DNA from: an uncultured Bacteroidales bacterium
GTDB lineage: Bacteria > Bacteroidota > Bacteroidia > Bacteroidales > Bacteroidaceae
Direction: 5' to 3'
Length of the DNA: 64,000 nt
Assembly (NCBI GenBank): GCA_902772585.1
Contig: CACYBB010000001.1
Location: 1-64,000, forward strand
The position numbers and the translations under genes were made by a program. Positions within the stretch are counted from its first letter, which is position 1. The number at the start of each line of letters is the position of its first letter. Shown here one piece after another: positions 1 to 8,837 of this stretch. A model generated the notes under the pieces. That model had not been told where the DNA came from and searched no databases. It saw only the letters and a program-made list of their open reading frames with translations.

Positions 1-186
1 CTTCTGCTGACCAACCTGATAGTACTCGTTACAGCAATCGGTTGTGATTGTGAAACCTGGAGGAACGGGAACACCAAGCAGGTTCATCTCGGCAAGGTTA
101 GCACCCTTACCACCGAGTTCCTCACGCATTTTTGCATTACCTTCGGCCTTACCATTACCGAAGAGGTAAACTCTTTTTTGACTCAT
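1..186 (-). CDS. ppdK: Pyruvate, phosphate dikinase, N-terminal fragment (runs off the window)
   Basis: Only the first 62 codons are present; the gene continues to the left of position 1. The translation starts MSQKRVYLFG and contains EELGGKGANLAEM followed by PVPPGFTITT, the nucleotide-binding N-terminus typical of pyruvate, phosphate dikinase. The enzyme interconverts PEP, AMP and PPi with pyruvate, ATP and Pi in the cytoplasm and serves glycolysis or gluconeogenesis in anaerobic Bacteroidetes. The ATG is at 184-186. A complete Bacteroidetes promoter lies about 60 nt upstream, giving a leader longer than most in this window. The PEP-utilising domains are not visible, so the call rests on the N-terminal motif alone. 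Confidence 0.88.
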   Translation of the reverse strand, partial: MSQKRVYLFGNGKAEGNAKMREELGGKGANLAEMNLLGVPVPPGFTITTDCCNEYYQVGQQK

Positions 187-246
187 AGTTTGTGTATTAT
201 TAAGTAATAAATTGTTGTATTTTCGTTGTATTTATCAGTTGGTTTG

Positions 247-278
247 CAAAGATACGACAAAATTTTTATTTATCCAAA
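247..278 (-). promoter_or_regulatory. Promoter of ppdK
   Basis: Read on the minus strand, TTTG (275-278) and TATCTTTG (247-254) are separated by 20 nt, an exact match to the Bacteroidetes -33/-7 consensus. The leader to the ATG at 186 is about 55 nt. Confidence 0.8.
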
Positions 279-292
279 TAATTTTCCTTTTT

Positions 293-1177
293 TTATTTTT
301 GTTTATAGTGAATACCGCCCAGAGTGCTTGGTTTAAGCAGTCGGGAGACTCCTACCCAAGGTCGATTGCCGTGTCTGCAACTCTCACGTAAAGCATGCAG
401 GAAGTAGCGCCAGCCAAAGCCTCGCGCCATACCTATATAATATAAGACGGAGAGTTGGTAGCGACCATATCCGTGTTGGCGCAACAGTCGATTGACACGC
501 AGGCGCGACTGTCCGTTGCTCTCATGGTGCTCAATGTCAAGGGTTGACGTGATGCTGCCCTGTCGGACGGTGATGCAGTAGAGGGGGCGCTCGTCAATGG
601 CCACCTGACGGGCAGCAAGTCCTGCAACGACAGAGAAGTGGCAGTCGTTGCCAGAGGGAATGTCCTCGAACTGTATGTGGTTATCGATGACGAGTTGACG
701 ACGAATCATCTTTCCCCAGGGATTGGTGTAGAGACAGCGCAGGACGTCAGGATTGTCGTGCTCACGATGATAGCTCTGGAAGAGCAGTTTCACGGAGCGG
801 TCACGATAAGCAGGCTGCAAAGTGTCGGAATAGGCACTGGTGACATCGAAGAACACAATGTCGGCAGCATCGTCGGCATGGGTACTGATAAGGTCAGCGG
901 CTGATGGCGTAAAAAAGTCGTCGGAGTCGGCAAAGAGCACCCATCGGCCTGTGGCATGCTGCAGTCCGATGTTACGAGCATCGCCAGCACCACAACCCGT
1001 GCTGTGACAGAGCAGGAAGTCGAAGCGCTGTCGGAGCATCTCCACCTGTTGCAATTCCTCGCCGTTGCTGTTGTTGTCGACCACGATGACCTGTGGCGAC
1101 AGACCCCATGGAATGCTGTCCAGCAGGCGCTCAAGCAGGCTGGCAGTATTTTTGTGAGGAATGATGATGCTGTACAC
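293..1177 (-). CDS. Family 2 glycosyltransferase
   Basis: A GT-A glycosyltransferase of the GT2 family, likely adding one sugar to a lipid-linked surface polysaccharide in the cytoplasm. The N-terminus YSIIIPHKN, then QVIVVDNNSNG and GDARNIGL, and the metal-binding FADSDDFF (about residues 82-89) are the standard GT2 nucleotide-sugar elements. I place the start at the GTG at 1175-1177 (294 residues). The frame is open up to a TTG at 1210, but that TTG is the end of the TACCTTTG promoter box and cannot be transcribed in full. It is divergent from the GT4 gene at 1327 and may form a small polysaccharide locus with it. Acceptor and donor cannot be read from the sequence. Confidence 0.85.
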   Translation of the reverse strand: MYSIIIPHKNTASLLERLLDSIPWGLSPQVIVVDNNSNGEELQQVEMLRQRFDFLLCHSTGCGAGDARNIGLQHATGRWVLFADSDDFFTPSAADLISTHADDAADIVFFDVTSAYSDTLQPAYRDRSVKLLFQSYHREHDNPDVLRCLYTNPWGKMIRRQLVIDNHIQFEDIPSGNDCHFSVVAGLAARQVAIDERPLYCITVRQGSITSTLDIEHHESNGQSRLRVNRLLRQHGYGRYQLSVLYYIGMARGFGWRYFLHALRESCRHGNRPWVGVSRLLKPSTLGGIHYKQK

Positions 1178-1207
1178 TTTTGCTTTCGGTTTTTGACTTA
1201 TCGTTTG

Positions 1208-1215
1208 CAAAGGTA
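1208..1215 (-). promoter_or_regulatory. -7 box of the GT2 gene
   Basis: TACCTTTG on the minus strand. No good TTTG is found 19-21 nt upstream. The box includes the apparent TTG start at 1210, which argues for the GTG at 1177. Confidence 0.55.
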
Positions 1216-1252
1216 CTAAAAAAATAGTAATTCGTAATTCTTTTTTTTATAA

Positions 1253-1274
1253 AAAGTGTGGCGTTGCAATCGTA
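1253..1274 (+). repeat. 22 bp dispersed intergenic repeat, copy 1
   Basis: This segment (starts AAAGTGTGGCGTTG, ends CAATCGTA) recurs exactly, in the opposite orientation, at 55536-55557. Both copies lie in intergenic, promoter-rich DNA. It is preceded by the common AATTCGTAATTC motif. Confidence 0.8.
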
Positions 1275-1290
1275 ATTCATAATTTTTTAT

Positions 1291-1298
1291 TATCTTTG
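1291..1298 (+). promoter_or_regulatory. -7 box of the GT4 gene
   Basis: TATCTTTG, 28 nt before the ATG at 1327. The -33 element is not obvious. Confidence 0.55.
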
Positions 1299-1326
1299 CC
1301 GAAGAAATAACCAAACAACAAAATTC

Positions 1327-2385
1327 ATGCATATTCTTTATGTCATAGAACAGATGTCGCGCATAGGTGGCATGGAACGTATCATTGCAGAGAAGATAAA
1401 CCGTTTGGCAGCAATGAGCGACATAAAGGTTACGCTGTTGTTGGTTTGGAAAGACCGTCAAAGACCAGTATTCGAGATAGACAGCAGGGTTGGCATAAAA
1501 CACATTGATGCACAGATGATGAAGGGAGGACTCACCTACCCGATTGTCGTTTGGCGCTATAATCGCTTGGTAAGACAACTGAAACCCGACGTCACCGTAT
1601 TGTCGTGGGTGACAGGCGCCATGCTCGCTACTTTCGGCAAGCATGTGGGCAAAACCATCTTCGAACTGCACCACTCAGCAGCCACCATGAAGCACGCCTG
1701 GCTGTTGCGCAGCCTGCAACGCCGTACGGATGTCGTGGTGACGCTGACTCCTGAGGATGCTCAATACTTTACGCAAGCACAACGGGTTGAGGTGATTCCT
1801 AACTTTACGACGATAGACGGCAACAGGCTGCCGGACTATGACACGAAACACTGTGTGGCATTGGGACGCATGGTGCCTGCCAAAGACTATCCGCGAATGG
1901 TGAGACTTTGGAAGGAAGTAGTGAAAGAACATCCCGACTGGGTGCTCGATATCTATGGCGACGGACCAGAACGTGAGCACATCCAGCAAAGCATTGAAGA
2001 AGCGCAGCTGAGTGACAAGATATGTCTTCATGGCAATACAAAAGAGGTGGCAAAGGCCTACGGTGAAGCCAGTATCTATCTGATGACCTCGCGCACGGAA
2101 GGTTTCCCTATGGTACTGCTCGAGGCAATGACGATGGGGCTGCCAGTGGTGGCTTTCGACTGTCCGCATGGACCACGAAACATCATTCGCAACGGTGTCA
2201 ATGGCCTGTTGATAGACATGAAGGATGACAAGGCATACGTCAGCGCACTGACACTGCTGATGGACAATGCTGAACGGCGTAGGTTGATGGGTGAAAAGGC
2301 CCATGAGACGGCTATGCGGTTCTCGTGCGAGAACATCATGCAGCGATGGATGGATTTGTTCAATTCGCTGGTTAATGACAAGTAA
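1327..2385 (+). CDS. Family 4 glycosyltransferase
   Basis: A 352-residue GT-B glycosyltransferase. The N-terminal acceptor domain starts MHILYVIEQMSRIGGMERI, with the usual glycine loop. The C-terminal half carries VALGRMVPAKDY (about 178-189), LDIYGDGPER and TSRTEGFPMVLLEAMTMGLPVVAFD (about 258-282), the donor-binding E-x7-E motif of GT4. Length is typical. It should act at the inner face of the cytoplasmic membrane in polysaccharide assembly. It is divergent from the GT2 gene and 51 nt upstream of rlmD, which has its own promoter. Substrates are unknown. Confidence 0.88.
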   Translation: MHILYVIEQMSRIGGMERIIAEKINRLAAMSDIKVTLLLVWKDRQRPVFEIDSRVGIKHIDAQMMKGGLTYPIVVWRYNRLVRQLKPDVTVLSWVTGAMLATFGKHVGKTIFELHHSAATMKHAWLLRSLQRRTDVVVTLTPEDAQYFTQAQRVEVIPNFTTIDGNRLPDYDTKHCVALGRMVPAKDYPRMVRLWKEVVKEHPDWVLDIYGDGPEREHIQQSIEEAQLSDKICLHGNTKEVAKAYGEASIYLMTSRTEGFPMVLLEAMTMGLPVVAFDCPHGPRNIIRNGVNGLLIDMKDDKAYVSALTLLMDNAERRRLMGEKAHETAMRFSCENIMQRWMDLFNSLVNDK

Positions 2386-2386
2386 A

Positions 2387-2418
2387 TTTGGCAGAATGAC
2401 TTTTTCTTTGTATCTTTG
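2387..2418 (+). promoter_or_regulatory. Promoter of rlmD
   Basis: TTTG (2387-2390), 20 nt, TATCTTTG (2411-2418). Consensus spacing. The -33 element begins just after the stop of the upstream GT4 gene. Confidence 0.8.
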
Positions 2419-2436
2419 CAACAAAATTACAAAAGA

Positions 2437-3888
2437 ATGGCAAGAAACAAGAAACCATTACCGCTCCTTGAGGGCGTAACGATAGAGGCCGTCGCCGCTG
2501 AGGGTAAGTGCCTGTTCCACTGGGAGGACCTGGTGGTCTTTGTACCCTTCTGCGTACCTGGCGACGTATGCGACGTGCAGATTCGTCGCAAGAAGCACTC
2601 CTTTGCCGAGGGCGAGGTGGTGCGCTTTATTACATATAGTAAGGTACGCGCAATACCCTTCTGTCAGCACTTTGGCGTGTGTGGAGGCTGCAAGTGGCAG
2701 AATCTGCCCTACCCAGAGCAGTTGAAGTTCAAGCAGCAACAGGTGTATGACCAGTTGCATCGCATTGGCAAGGTGGAGTTGCCAGAATTTCGTCCTATCC
2801 TTGGCAGCGTAAAGACGCAGGAGTATCGTAACAAACTGGACTTTGGATGCGCCAATAAGCGTTATCTCACTAAAGAGCAGATTCAGACATTGCCTAATGA
2901 CGAGAGTCAGAGTCTTAAGGATGTGCCTGCCATCGGATTCCATATCACAGGGGCTTTCGACAAGATACTGCCCATTGAGAAGTGTTGGCTGATGGACGAT
3001 CTGCACAACCAGATTCGTAACGACATTCGCGACTATGCAATGGAGCACGGCATCTCGTTCTTTGACCTGCGTACGCAGGTAGGATTGTTGCGCGACATCA
3101 TCATCCGCAACAGCGCCAGTGGCGAACTGATGGTTATCATCCAGTTCCACTACGACGAGACGGGTGGCGAGCAGGAGGCTAAAGACCTGTTGCAACATGT
3201 CGCTGACACGTTCCCACAGATTACATCGCTGATGTATCTGGACAATCAGAAGTGTAATGACACCATTGGAGACCAGGAGATACTGACCTTCAAGGGTACT
3301 GACCACATCTTTGAACTGATGGAAGACCTGAAGTTCAAGGTGGGTCCGAAGTCGTTCTACCAGACGAATACGGAACAGGCTTACCATCTGTATTCAGTAG
3401 CCAGAGAGTTTGCGTTCGGCCAACACCCATCACCCATCACCGAACACCCATTAGTCTATGACCTCTATACAGGCACTGGTACCATTGCCAACTTCGTAGC
3501 GAAGAAAGCGCGTCAGGTGATTGGTATCGAGTACGTCCCTGAGGCTATCGAAGATGCCAAGATTAACTCGCAGGTGAACGGCATTGAGAATACGCTGTTC
3601 TATGCTGGCGATATGAAGGATATCCTGACGGATGACTTCATCGCAGAACATGGTCGTCCGGATGTCATCATCACCGACCCACCACGTGCAGGTATGCATC
3701 CTGATGTGGTGAAGACCATCCTCAATGCTGCCCCAGAGCGCATCGTCTATGTCAGCTGTAATCCTGCCACACAGGCTCGCGATTTGCAGTTGATGGACGA
3801 ACAGTACAAGGTGGCTGAGGTGCAGCCAGTCGATATGTTTCCTCATACGCCACACGTCGAAAATGTAGTATTACTAATCAAGAGATAA
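2437..3888 (+). CDS. rlmD: 23S rRNA (uracil-5-)-methyltransferase, RumA/RlmD family
   Basis: SAM-dependent m5U methyltransferase acting on rRNA, or on tRNA in some relatives. Domain order: TRAM domain (about residues 8-65), a [4Fe-4S] cluster motif with Cys at about 76, 82 and 85 (CQHFGVCGGC) and a later Cys in IEKCWL, then the SAM domain with YDLYTGTGTIANF, DPPRAGMHP, and the catalytic Cys at about 441 in VSCNPAT. I start at the ATG at 2437 (483 residues); the TTG at 2416 is part of the promoter. Just before SAM motif I there is a low-complexity insert, HPSPITEHP, made by an ACCCATC repeat (3421-3455). Which uridine is modified is not decidable here. Confidence 0.92.
   Translation: MARNKKPLPLLEGVTIEAVAAEGKCLFHWEDLVVFVPFCVPGDVCDVQIRRKKHSFAEGEVVRFITYSKVRAIPFCQHFGVCGGCKWQNLPYPEQLKFKQQQVYDQLHRIGKVELPEFRPILGSVKTQEYRNKLDFGCANKRYLTKEQIQTLPNDESQSLKDVPAIGFHITGAFDKILPIEKCWLMDDLHNQIRNDIRDYAMEHGISFFDLRTQVGLLRDIIIRNSASGELMVIIQFHYDETGGEQEAKDLLQHVADTFPQITSLMYLDNQKCNDTIGDQEILTFKGTDHIFELMEDLKFKVGPKSFYQTNTEQAYHLYSVAREFAFGQHPSPITEHPLVYDLYTGTGTIANFVAKKARQVIGIEYVPEAIEDAKINSQVNGIENTLFYAGDMKDILTDDFIAEHGRPDVIITDPPRAGMHPDVVKTILNAAPERIVYVSCNPATQARDLQLMDEQYKVAEVQPVDMFPHTPHVENVVLLIKR
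3421..3455 (+). repeat. ACCCATC micro-repeat inside rlmD
   Basis: Tandem ACCCATC-like units, in frame, encoding a Pro/His-rich loop immediately before the SAM-binding motif. It belongs to a group of short repeats that also occur in intergenic regions of this window. Confidence 0.5.
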
Positions 3889-3909
3889 ATAACTTAAACC
3901 CAACGTATT

Positions 3910-5031
3910 ATGAGAAATTACTTCATGTTTGCCTTTATGGCATTCGCATTGACAGCCAATGCAGAACAATTAGAGAGGGACAACACTGAGCAGAAGTCAA
4001 CTGTTGAGGTTCCTCAGTGGATTAAGAACATCAAGTTCAGTGGCTACGGCATGCTGCAGTATCAGGCATCAGACCAGAAAGATGCGGAGTCGAACACCTT
4101 CAATCTGCGTCTGGCTCGTTTCATCCTGGATGGTAAGATTGGTGATTTTGATTGGCGTGCCCAGATTCAGGGAACCAACGTGAAGGGTCCTGGTGAACCC
4201 ACCGTTCAGTTGGTAGACCTCTATGCAGAGTGGCGCAAATATCCAGAGTTCAAAGTTCGTGCCGGACAGTTCAAGCGTGCTTTCACATATGAGAACCCCA
4301 CAAACCCCATTACACAGGGTTGGCGCGGTTATGCTGACGTCATCAACAACCTGTCAGGTTTCGGCGATCGTTCAGGTGAGAAGAGCTCTGGTGGTCGTGA
4401 CATCGGTGTACAGATTTCTGGTGACCTGTTCCCCAACGCTGAGGGTCGTCGCCTGTTCCATTATCAGGTAGGTGTTTATAATGGTGAGGGTGTCAACCAA
4501 AAAGACAAGGACAACCGCAAGGATATCATCGGTGGTTTCTGGGTAATGCCTATTCAGGGACTGCGTGTTGGTGCTTTCGGATGGATGGGTTCTCGTGGCG
4601 ATATGGTTATTGGCCAGGACGCTAATGGTGCCAACATTACAGGTAGCATCAGCAAGAATCGCTATGCCCTCTCTGCCGAATACTCTCAGGGCGAATACAT
4701 GTTCCGTGCTGAGTATCTGCACAGCCAGGGCTTCGGCTCGGGCAAAGCCGGAAGCAACGTTGTCGACTACTCTCTTGGCGAGAAGGCCGATGGTTGGTAT
4801 CTGTTCGGTATCGTACCCGTTATCAAGTCAAAGTTGCATGCCAAGGCCCGCTACCAGTGCTATCGTGACAACAAGAAATGGGATCGCGCCAAGACCTCGT
4901 ATGAGATTGGTGTCAACTACTTCTTCACAAAGAACTTGGAGATGCACCTTGAGTATGCCCGCATCAACGATCGCAAGTTGGAGAAGCATGACTACAATCT
5001 TTTTGACTTAGAATTGGACTTTAAATTCTAA
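3910..5031 (+). CDS. Phosphate-selective porin O/P-type outer-membrane protein
   Basis: 373 residues beginning with a signal peptide (MRNYFMFAFMAFALTANA, cut after ANA). The mature part reads as a beta-barrel: alternating strands, FSGYGMLQYQ near the start, LRLARFILDGKIGDFDWRAQIQ, VRAGQFKRAFTYENP, and a terminal strand ending in aromatic LDLELDFKF. These match the Porin_O_P family, so it is probably an outer-membrane channel for anions or small solutes. It starts 21 nt after rlmD with no separate promoter visible, so it may be co-transcribed. Substrate selectivity is inferred from the family name only. Confidence 0.82.
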   Translation: MRNYFMFAFMAFALTANAEQLERDNTEQKSTVEVPQWIKNIKFSGYGMLQYQASDQKDAESNTFNLRLARFILDGKIGDFDWRAQIQGTNVKGPGEPTVQLVDLYAEWRKYPEFKVRAGQFKRAFTYENPTNPITQGWRGYADVINNLSGFGDRSGEKSSGGRDIGVQISGDLFPNAEGRRLFHYQVGVYNGEGVNQKDKDNRKDIIGGFWVMPIQGLRVGAFGWMGSRGDMVIGQDANGANITGSISKNRYALSAEYSQGEYMFRAEYLHSQGFGSGKAGSNVVDYSLGEKADGWYLFGIVPVIKSKLHAKARYQCYRDNKKWDRAKTSYEIGVNYFFTKNLEMHLEYARINDRKLEKHDYNLFDLELDFKF

Positions 5032-5039
5032 ACAACGAA

Positions 5040-6524
5040 TTAAACGGATTTTACGAATCTACGCTTCAGAGCCTCCCATAAGCGAGTCTTATGGTGCATG
5101 ACATACAGAGAATAAGCCGTGCTGATAATAGTCAGTGCGGCTTCTGTTATCCAGTAAAGCCAACCGTTAGTGAGCAGCGTGACAGCATAGGCCACAAAAC
5201 CTATCGTCATCTGGATAGCTGCATAGCGCACTACAAACGACGTGGTGCGATAACCAAATTTCCATGTGGCATAACCCGTCACAAAGAAGTTCTCAGCGAC
5301 ATGAGCAATGACGATGGCAAGACCCGTTCCCCAGATTCCCCACAGCCGATAGCCAACGACAACAGCCACGATGAGCACAACAAAATATAAGGTCTCCAGT
5401 ACCAGATAAGGCAGTGACAGGCGACGTGCCAGCGTGATATAGGCCACAGGAAGGGTGAGCACCTTGAAATACATGGCGAGAACGGCCACCTGCGCCATAC
5501 CTACTACAGGCAGGAACTCGCTGCTGAACAGCATGGGAATGAGTATGGGGAGTGACATCATCAGCGCTACCAACATAGGCGCTAACAACAGCAGCGATAC
5601 CTCAATCTGTTTGTTGACAGTATTGTTTGTCGCCTCAATATTGCTGGCAACGCCTGACAGTCGTGGGAAGAAGTCGGCCTCCATAGCCGAGAACACCATA
5701 CCGGCATAAGTGATGGTAATCATGAAGGCAGCATTGTACAGACCCACCTCGTCGAGACTGCCTACCACATTCAGATAAGCACGTATGGCAACCTCTGAGG
5801 CACTACCGATAGCAGCGGCAAGCACAAAGGCTAATCCCAGGCGTATCATGCCTGCACCTTCGCGCAACATGCTACGGCGGAAATAAAAGCGGAAAGGGAA
5901 CGCGCGATAGGAATAGCCAATGGTGATAAGCATCGTAGCGAAAGCTATCAGCACAATGGCAGGAACAACACCCGAATGACCATAGAAATAGTAGAGCGGT
6001 ACAGAGACCAGAAGGGTGGCAATAACGGTATATATCTGCGTGCGCGCCAACTTACCCAACTGTCTGGTAGCCTTCATGATAGCCGTCTCGCCACCCGTAA
6101 TAGCTATCATTGCTACGGATATTGCCAGCATTGCATAGTGTAACGTGTGGTCACCCCACGTAAATGACATCTGGTTCATCAGTGGACTGGCAATAACGCA
6201 GAACAGCATACCCAGTACTGCAGCGATGATGCTCCACAGTCGGATAATCTGAATGTTGTAGTGTAACTGTTCCTCAGCCTGTTGCTCGTGGAGTTCAGAG
6301 AGTTTAGGAACAGCACCAAACGAGATGCCCAGATTGGTACATTGCGAGGCAAACTTCTGCATGGATAGCAGCAACGCATTCAGTCCCATACCGCCAGCAC
6401 CCAACAATAGCGCCATAGCCTTGTTGCGCACAAGACTTATCAAGATGACAAAACCTTGCACGCCTCCAAACAGGCTGGTATATTTCAGTACGTGACCGTA
6501 GCTCTCGTCGCGTTGCTCTTTCAT
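5040..6524 (-). CDS. Wzx-like O-antigen/polysaccharide flippase
   Basis: 494 residues with 12 or more hydrophobic segments and the MATE/MOP fold pattern. The N-terminus YTSLFGGVQGFVILISLVRNKAMALLLG resembles Wzx-type O-antigen translocases of Bacteroidetes. It should flip undecaprenyl-linked oligosaccharide across the inner membrane. It is convergent with the porin (8 nt between stops, no terminator) and divergent from a glycosyltransferase with interlocked promoters. Together with nearby GT genes it suggests a scattered capsule or O-antigen locus. MATE drug export is the main alternative but less likely in this context. Confidence 0.8.
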   Translation of the reverse strand: MKEQRDESYGHVLKYTSLFGGVQGFVILISLVRNKAMALLLGAGGMGLNALLLSMQKFASQCTNLGISFGAVPKLSELHEQQAEEQLHYNIQIIRLWSIIAAVLGMLFCVIASPLMNQMSFTWGDHTLHYAMLAISVAMIAITGGETAIMKATRQLGKLARTQIYTVIATLLVSVPLYYFYGHSGVVPAIVLIAFATMLITIGYSYRAFPFRFYFRRSMLREGAGMIRLGLAFVLAAAIGSASEVAIRAYLNVVGSLDEVGLYNAAFMITITYAGMVFSAMEADFFPRLSGVASNIEATNNTVNKQIEVSLLLLAPMLVALMMSLPILIPMLFSSEFLPVVGMAQVAVLAMYFKVLTLPVAYITLARRLSLPYLVLETLYFVVLIVAVVVGYRLWGIWGTGLAIVIAHVAENFFVTGYATWKFGYRTTSFVVRYAAIQMTIGFVAYAVTLLTNGWLYWITEAALTIISTAYSLYVMHHKTRLWEALKRRFVKSV

Positions 6525-6545
6525 AATTTTTCTTTAAATTGAACG

Positions 6546-6577
6546 CAAAAGTACTACATTTATTTTGTATATGCAAA
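6546..6577 (-). promoter_or_regulatory. Promoter of the flippase gene
   Basis: On the minus strand TTTG (6574-6577), 20 nt, TACTTTTG (6546-6553). It overlaps the promoter of the divergent gene at 6617. Confidence 0.75.
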
Positions 6578-6593
6578 TTATTTCGTACCTTTG
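6564..6593 (+). promoter_or_regulatory. Promoter of the GT gene at 6617
   Basis: TTTG (6564-6567), 18 nt, TACCTTTG (6586-6593). It shares DNA with the opposite-strand promoter. Confidence 0.65.
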
Positions 6594-6616
6594 CTAATGA
6601 AATAAGGTCTTTATCA

Positions 6617-7714
6617 ATGAAGATACTACTTATTGGCGAATATAGCAACACCCATAACACGTTGGCACGAGGTCTCAGGACTTTAGGTCATGAGGTGTGT
6701 GTTATGTCCAATGGAGACTTCTGGAAAGACTATCCACGCGACATCGATGTGGCTCGCAAACCAGGGAAACTGGGAGGAATACGTCTGATGCTCAGATTAT
6801 GGTCGCTCTTACCCAAGATGCGAGGCTATGACGTGGTACAACTCATCAATCCGATGTTCTTTCAGTTGAAAGCGGAACGATTATTCTTCTTCTACAACTA
6901 CTTGCGTAAACACAACAAACGGGTGGTTCTGGGCGCTTTTGGTATGGATTGGTACTGGGTGTATGAATGTACGACGAACAAGCCGCTACGCTATAGCGAC
7001 TTCAATTTCGGAGATCAGGTGCGTACTGACGCTGCTGCTGTCAAAGAACAAAAAGACTGGCTGGGAACGACGAAAGAGCGACTGAACAAGGTTATTGCCA
7101 ATGACTGCGACGCAATCGTTACAGGACTCTATGAATATGATGTCTGCTACAGGCCTCATTTTCCAGAAAAGACACATTTCATCCCCTATCCCATCGTACC
7201 CATTACCCCCACAGTACCCAGTAACTCCACTAACCCCATCAAAATCTTTATTGGCATCAGCAAACAACGGTCTGCTTATAAGGGTACAGACATTATGTTG
7301 GCTGCTGCTGAGGAGATTGTCAGAAGATACCCTCAACAGGCAGTACTCATCAAGGCTGAAGGTGTACCCTTTGAACAGTACCAGCACCTGATGGATAACA
7401 GTGACGTACTGTTGGACCAGTTGTATGCCTATACACCTGCGATGAATGCACTCTTGGCAATGTCGAAAGGAATTGTTGTTGTGGGTGGTGGCGAAGAGGA
7501 AAACTACGAGATTCTCCATGAGGATACTTTACGTCCGATCATCAACGTAGAGCCTAACTACGAGAGTGTTTACAAAGCACTGGAAGAGTTGGTGGTACAT
7601 CCAGAAAAGTTGCTTCTGTTAAAGCAACAGAGTGTGGAGTATGTCACCAAGCATCACGATTATGTGAAGGTGGCTAAGCGTTATGAGGCGTTGTATCAGC
7701 AACTGCTTCTCTGA
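6617..7714 (+). CDS. GT4-like glycosyltransferase
   Basis: 365 residues beginning MKILLIGEYSNTHNTLARGL, a GT-B N-terminal Rossmann domain with a glycogen-synthase/GT4-like fold. The C-terminal half includes KIFIGISKQRSAYKGTDIMLAAAEE, the donor-domain start, and DVLLDQLYAYTPAMNALLAMSKG. The E-x7-E motif is weak: GGGEEENYEIL stands where EGFPNVLLEA is usual. The start is the ATG at 6617; the frame is open further but overlaps the promoter. A Pro/Thr-rich linker between the two domains (7186-7240) looks like a micro-repeat insertion. Its 3' end overlaps the converging GT4 gene by 41 nt. Donor and acceptor are unknown. Confidence 0.75.
   Translation: MKILLIGEYSNTHNTLARGLRTLGHEVCVMSNGDFWKDYPRDIDVARKPGKLGGIRLMLRLWSLLPKMRGYDVVQLINPMFFQLKAERLFFFYNYLRKHNKRVVLGAFGMDWYWVYECTTNKPLRYSDFNFGDQVRTDAAAVKEQKDWLGTTKERLNKVIANDCDAIVTGLYEYDVCYRPHFPEKTHFIPYPIVPITPTVPSNSTNPIKIFIGISKQRSAYKGTDIMLAAAEEIVRRYPQQAVLIKAEGVPFEQYQHLMDNSDVLLDQLYAYTPAMNALLAMSKGIVVVGGGEEENYEILHEDTLRPIINVEPNYESVYKALEELVVHPEKLLLLKQQSVEYVTKHHDYVKVAKRYEALYQQLLL
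7186..7240 (+). repeat. CCCAT/ACCC-rich repeat inside a glycosyltransferase
   Basis: Imperfect ACCCAT/ACCCC units encode the linker IVPITPTVPSNSTNP between the two Rossmann domains. Low complexity and in frame; similar in kind to the insert in rlmD. Confidence 0.4.
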
Positions 7715-8837
7715 AGACCTTATCTAACTTTTCACCCACGACACGAGCAGATGCCAACTGAGCAACCTGTTGTGAAAGAAGTTGTCCGTCAATCGATGTA
7801 TTGACAACATGCTCCATAGCGTCTGCCAATGCGTTAGCATCGTCAACAGGAACGATGAAACATCCGTCGTTCAGACGAAGATTCTGGGGGATGACCTCTG
7901 TACTGACAACGGGAATACCAGTACTCATGGCCTCCAACAGAACCAGGGGCTGTGCCTCGCTACGACTGGCCAGAACCAAAGCATCGGAGGTATACAACAG
8001 TTCTCTTACTGTCTGTTTGTCAATCAGACCATACGTCAACATACCGTCTGTCAACTGACTGCGACAGTCGGCAGTGTCTGTTCCTCGTCCAGCAATATGT
8101 AATTCGACGTTCAGGCCTTTTTCGCGAAGTGTCCTGAAAGCGCTAAAAAGTATGTCGTAACCTTTCAGTGGTATGTAATTAGCCAGACAACAGAAGCGGA
8201 AAGTACGTCCCTGAAGGGGTTCTCTCTGGCGATATTGATAGAAATCGGTGTCCACAATATTCGATACAGTCTCCCATTGATAGTTCTTCCCAAAATAAAC
8301 AGCAAGACGTTCTGGCAGTTCGTCGGATACCGATAACAACTTAGCAGCATGCTGATAAGCCTCTGTCAACAAGGGAACTTGCCAGGGAGTATTGCCTACC
8401 AAACGGAACTCATCATCGAAGATTGTCTTTGACAAGTGTTCTGTGATAACGTAAGGAATACCATATTCCCGACTGATGAGCATAGCTGCATAACCTGCCC
8501 ATTTGGCACAATGGGCATGAATGATATCTGGTCGTCCGTATTTCTTGACATATTCTGCAAACATGCTACGAACGATAGCCACCCAACGTTTTACGTTAAA
8601 CTGGATGACCTTGGGCAGACCGCGCTGATAAGACTGATAGATAGTGATGCCGTCCATCTCGTATTCATAACGACGACAGGGCAGCATAAAATAATCGTGC
8701 AGCTCGACAGTAATGCCAAGCTGCACGTTAGTCATGATTCGTACTTCATGTCCCAAGTTCTTTAGCGCCTTTGCCTGTTCGAGGCAAAAGAGACCCCCAT
8801 GGGGCTGGAAGAACGATGGAACTTCAAGAATGTGCAT
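7674..8837 (-). CDS. Family 4 glycosyltransferase, coupled to rpsP
   Basis: 387-residue GT-B transferase. It starts [25 protein letters not shown]; later VSNIVDTDFYQ, FCCLANYIPLKGYDILFSAF (donor-domain entry) and SRSEAQPLVLLEAMSTGIPVVST (E-x7-E). Its ATG overlaps the stop of rpsP in the sequence TAATG, and no promoter lies between them, so translation should be coupled to ribosomal protein S16. The 3' end overlaps the converging gene at 6617-7714 by 41 nt. Likely role is surface polysaccharide assembly; substrates unknown. Confidence 0.88.
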   Translation of the reverse strand: MHILEVPSFFQPHGGLFCLEQAKALKNLGHEVRIMTNVQLGITVELHDYFMLPCRRYEYEMDGITIYQSYQRGLPKVIQFNVKRWVAIVRSMFAEYVKKYGRPDIIHAHCAKWAGYAAMLISREYGIPYVITEHLSKTIFDDEFRLVGNTPWQVPLLTEAYQHAAKLLSVSDELPERLAVYFGKNYQWETVSNIVDTDFYQYRQREPLQGRTFRFCCLANYIPLKGYDILFSAFRTLREKGLNVELHIAGRGTDTADCRSQLTDGMLTYGLIDKQTVRELLYTSDALVLASRSEAQPLVLLEAMSTGIPVVSTEVIPQNLRLNDGCFIVPVDDANALADAMEHVVNTSIDGQLLSQQVAQLASARVVGEKLDKVFREAVADTTPHNA

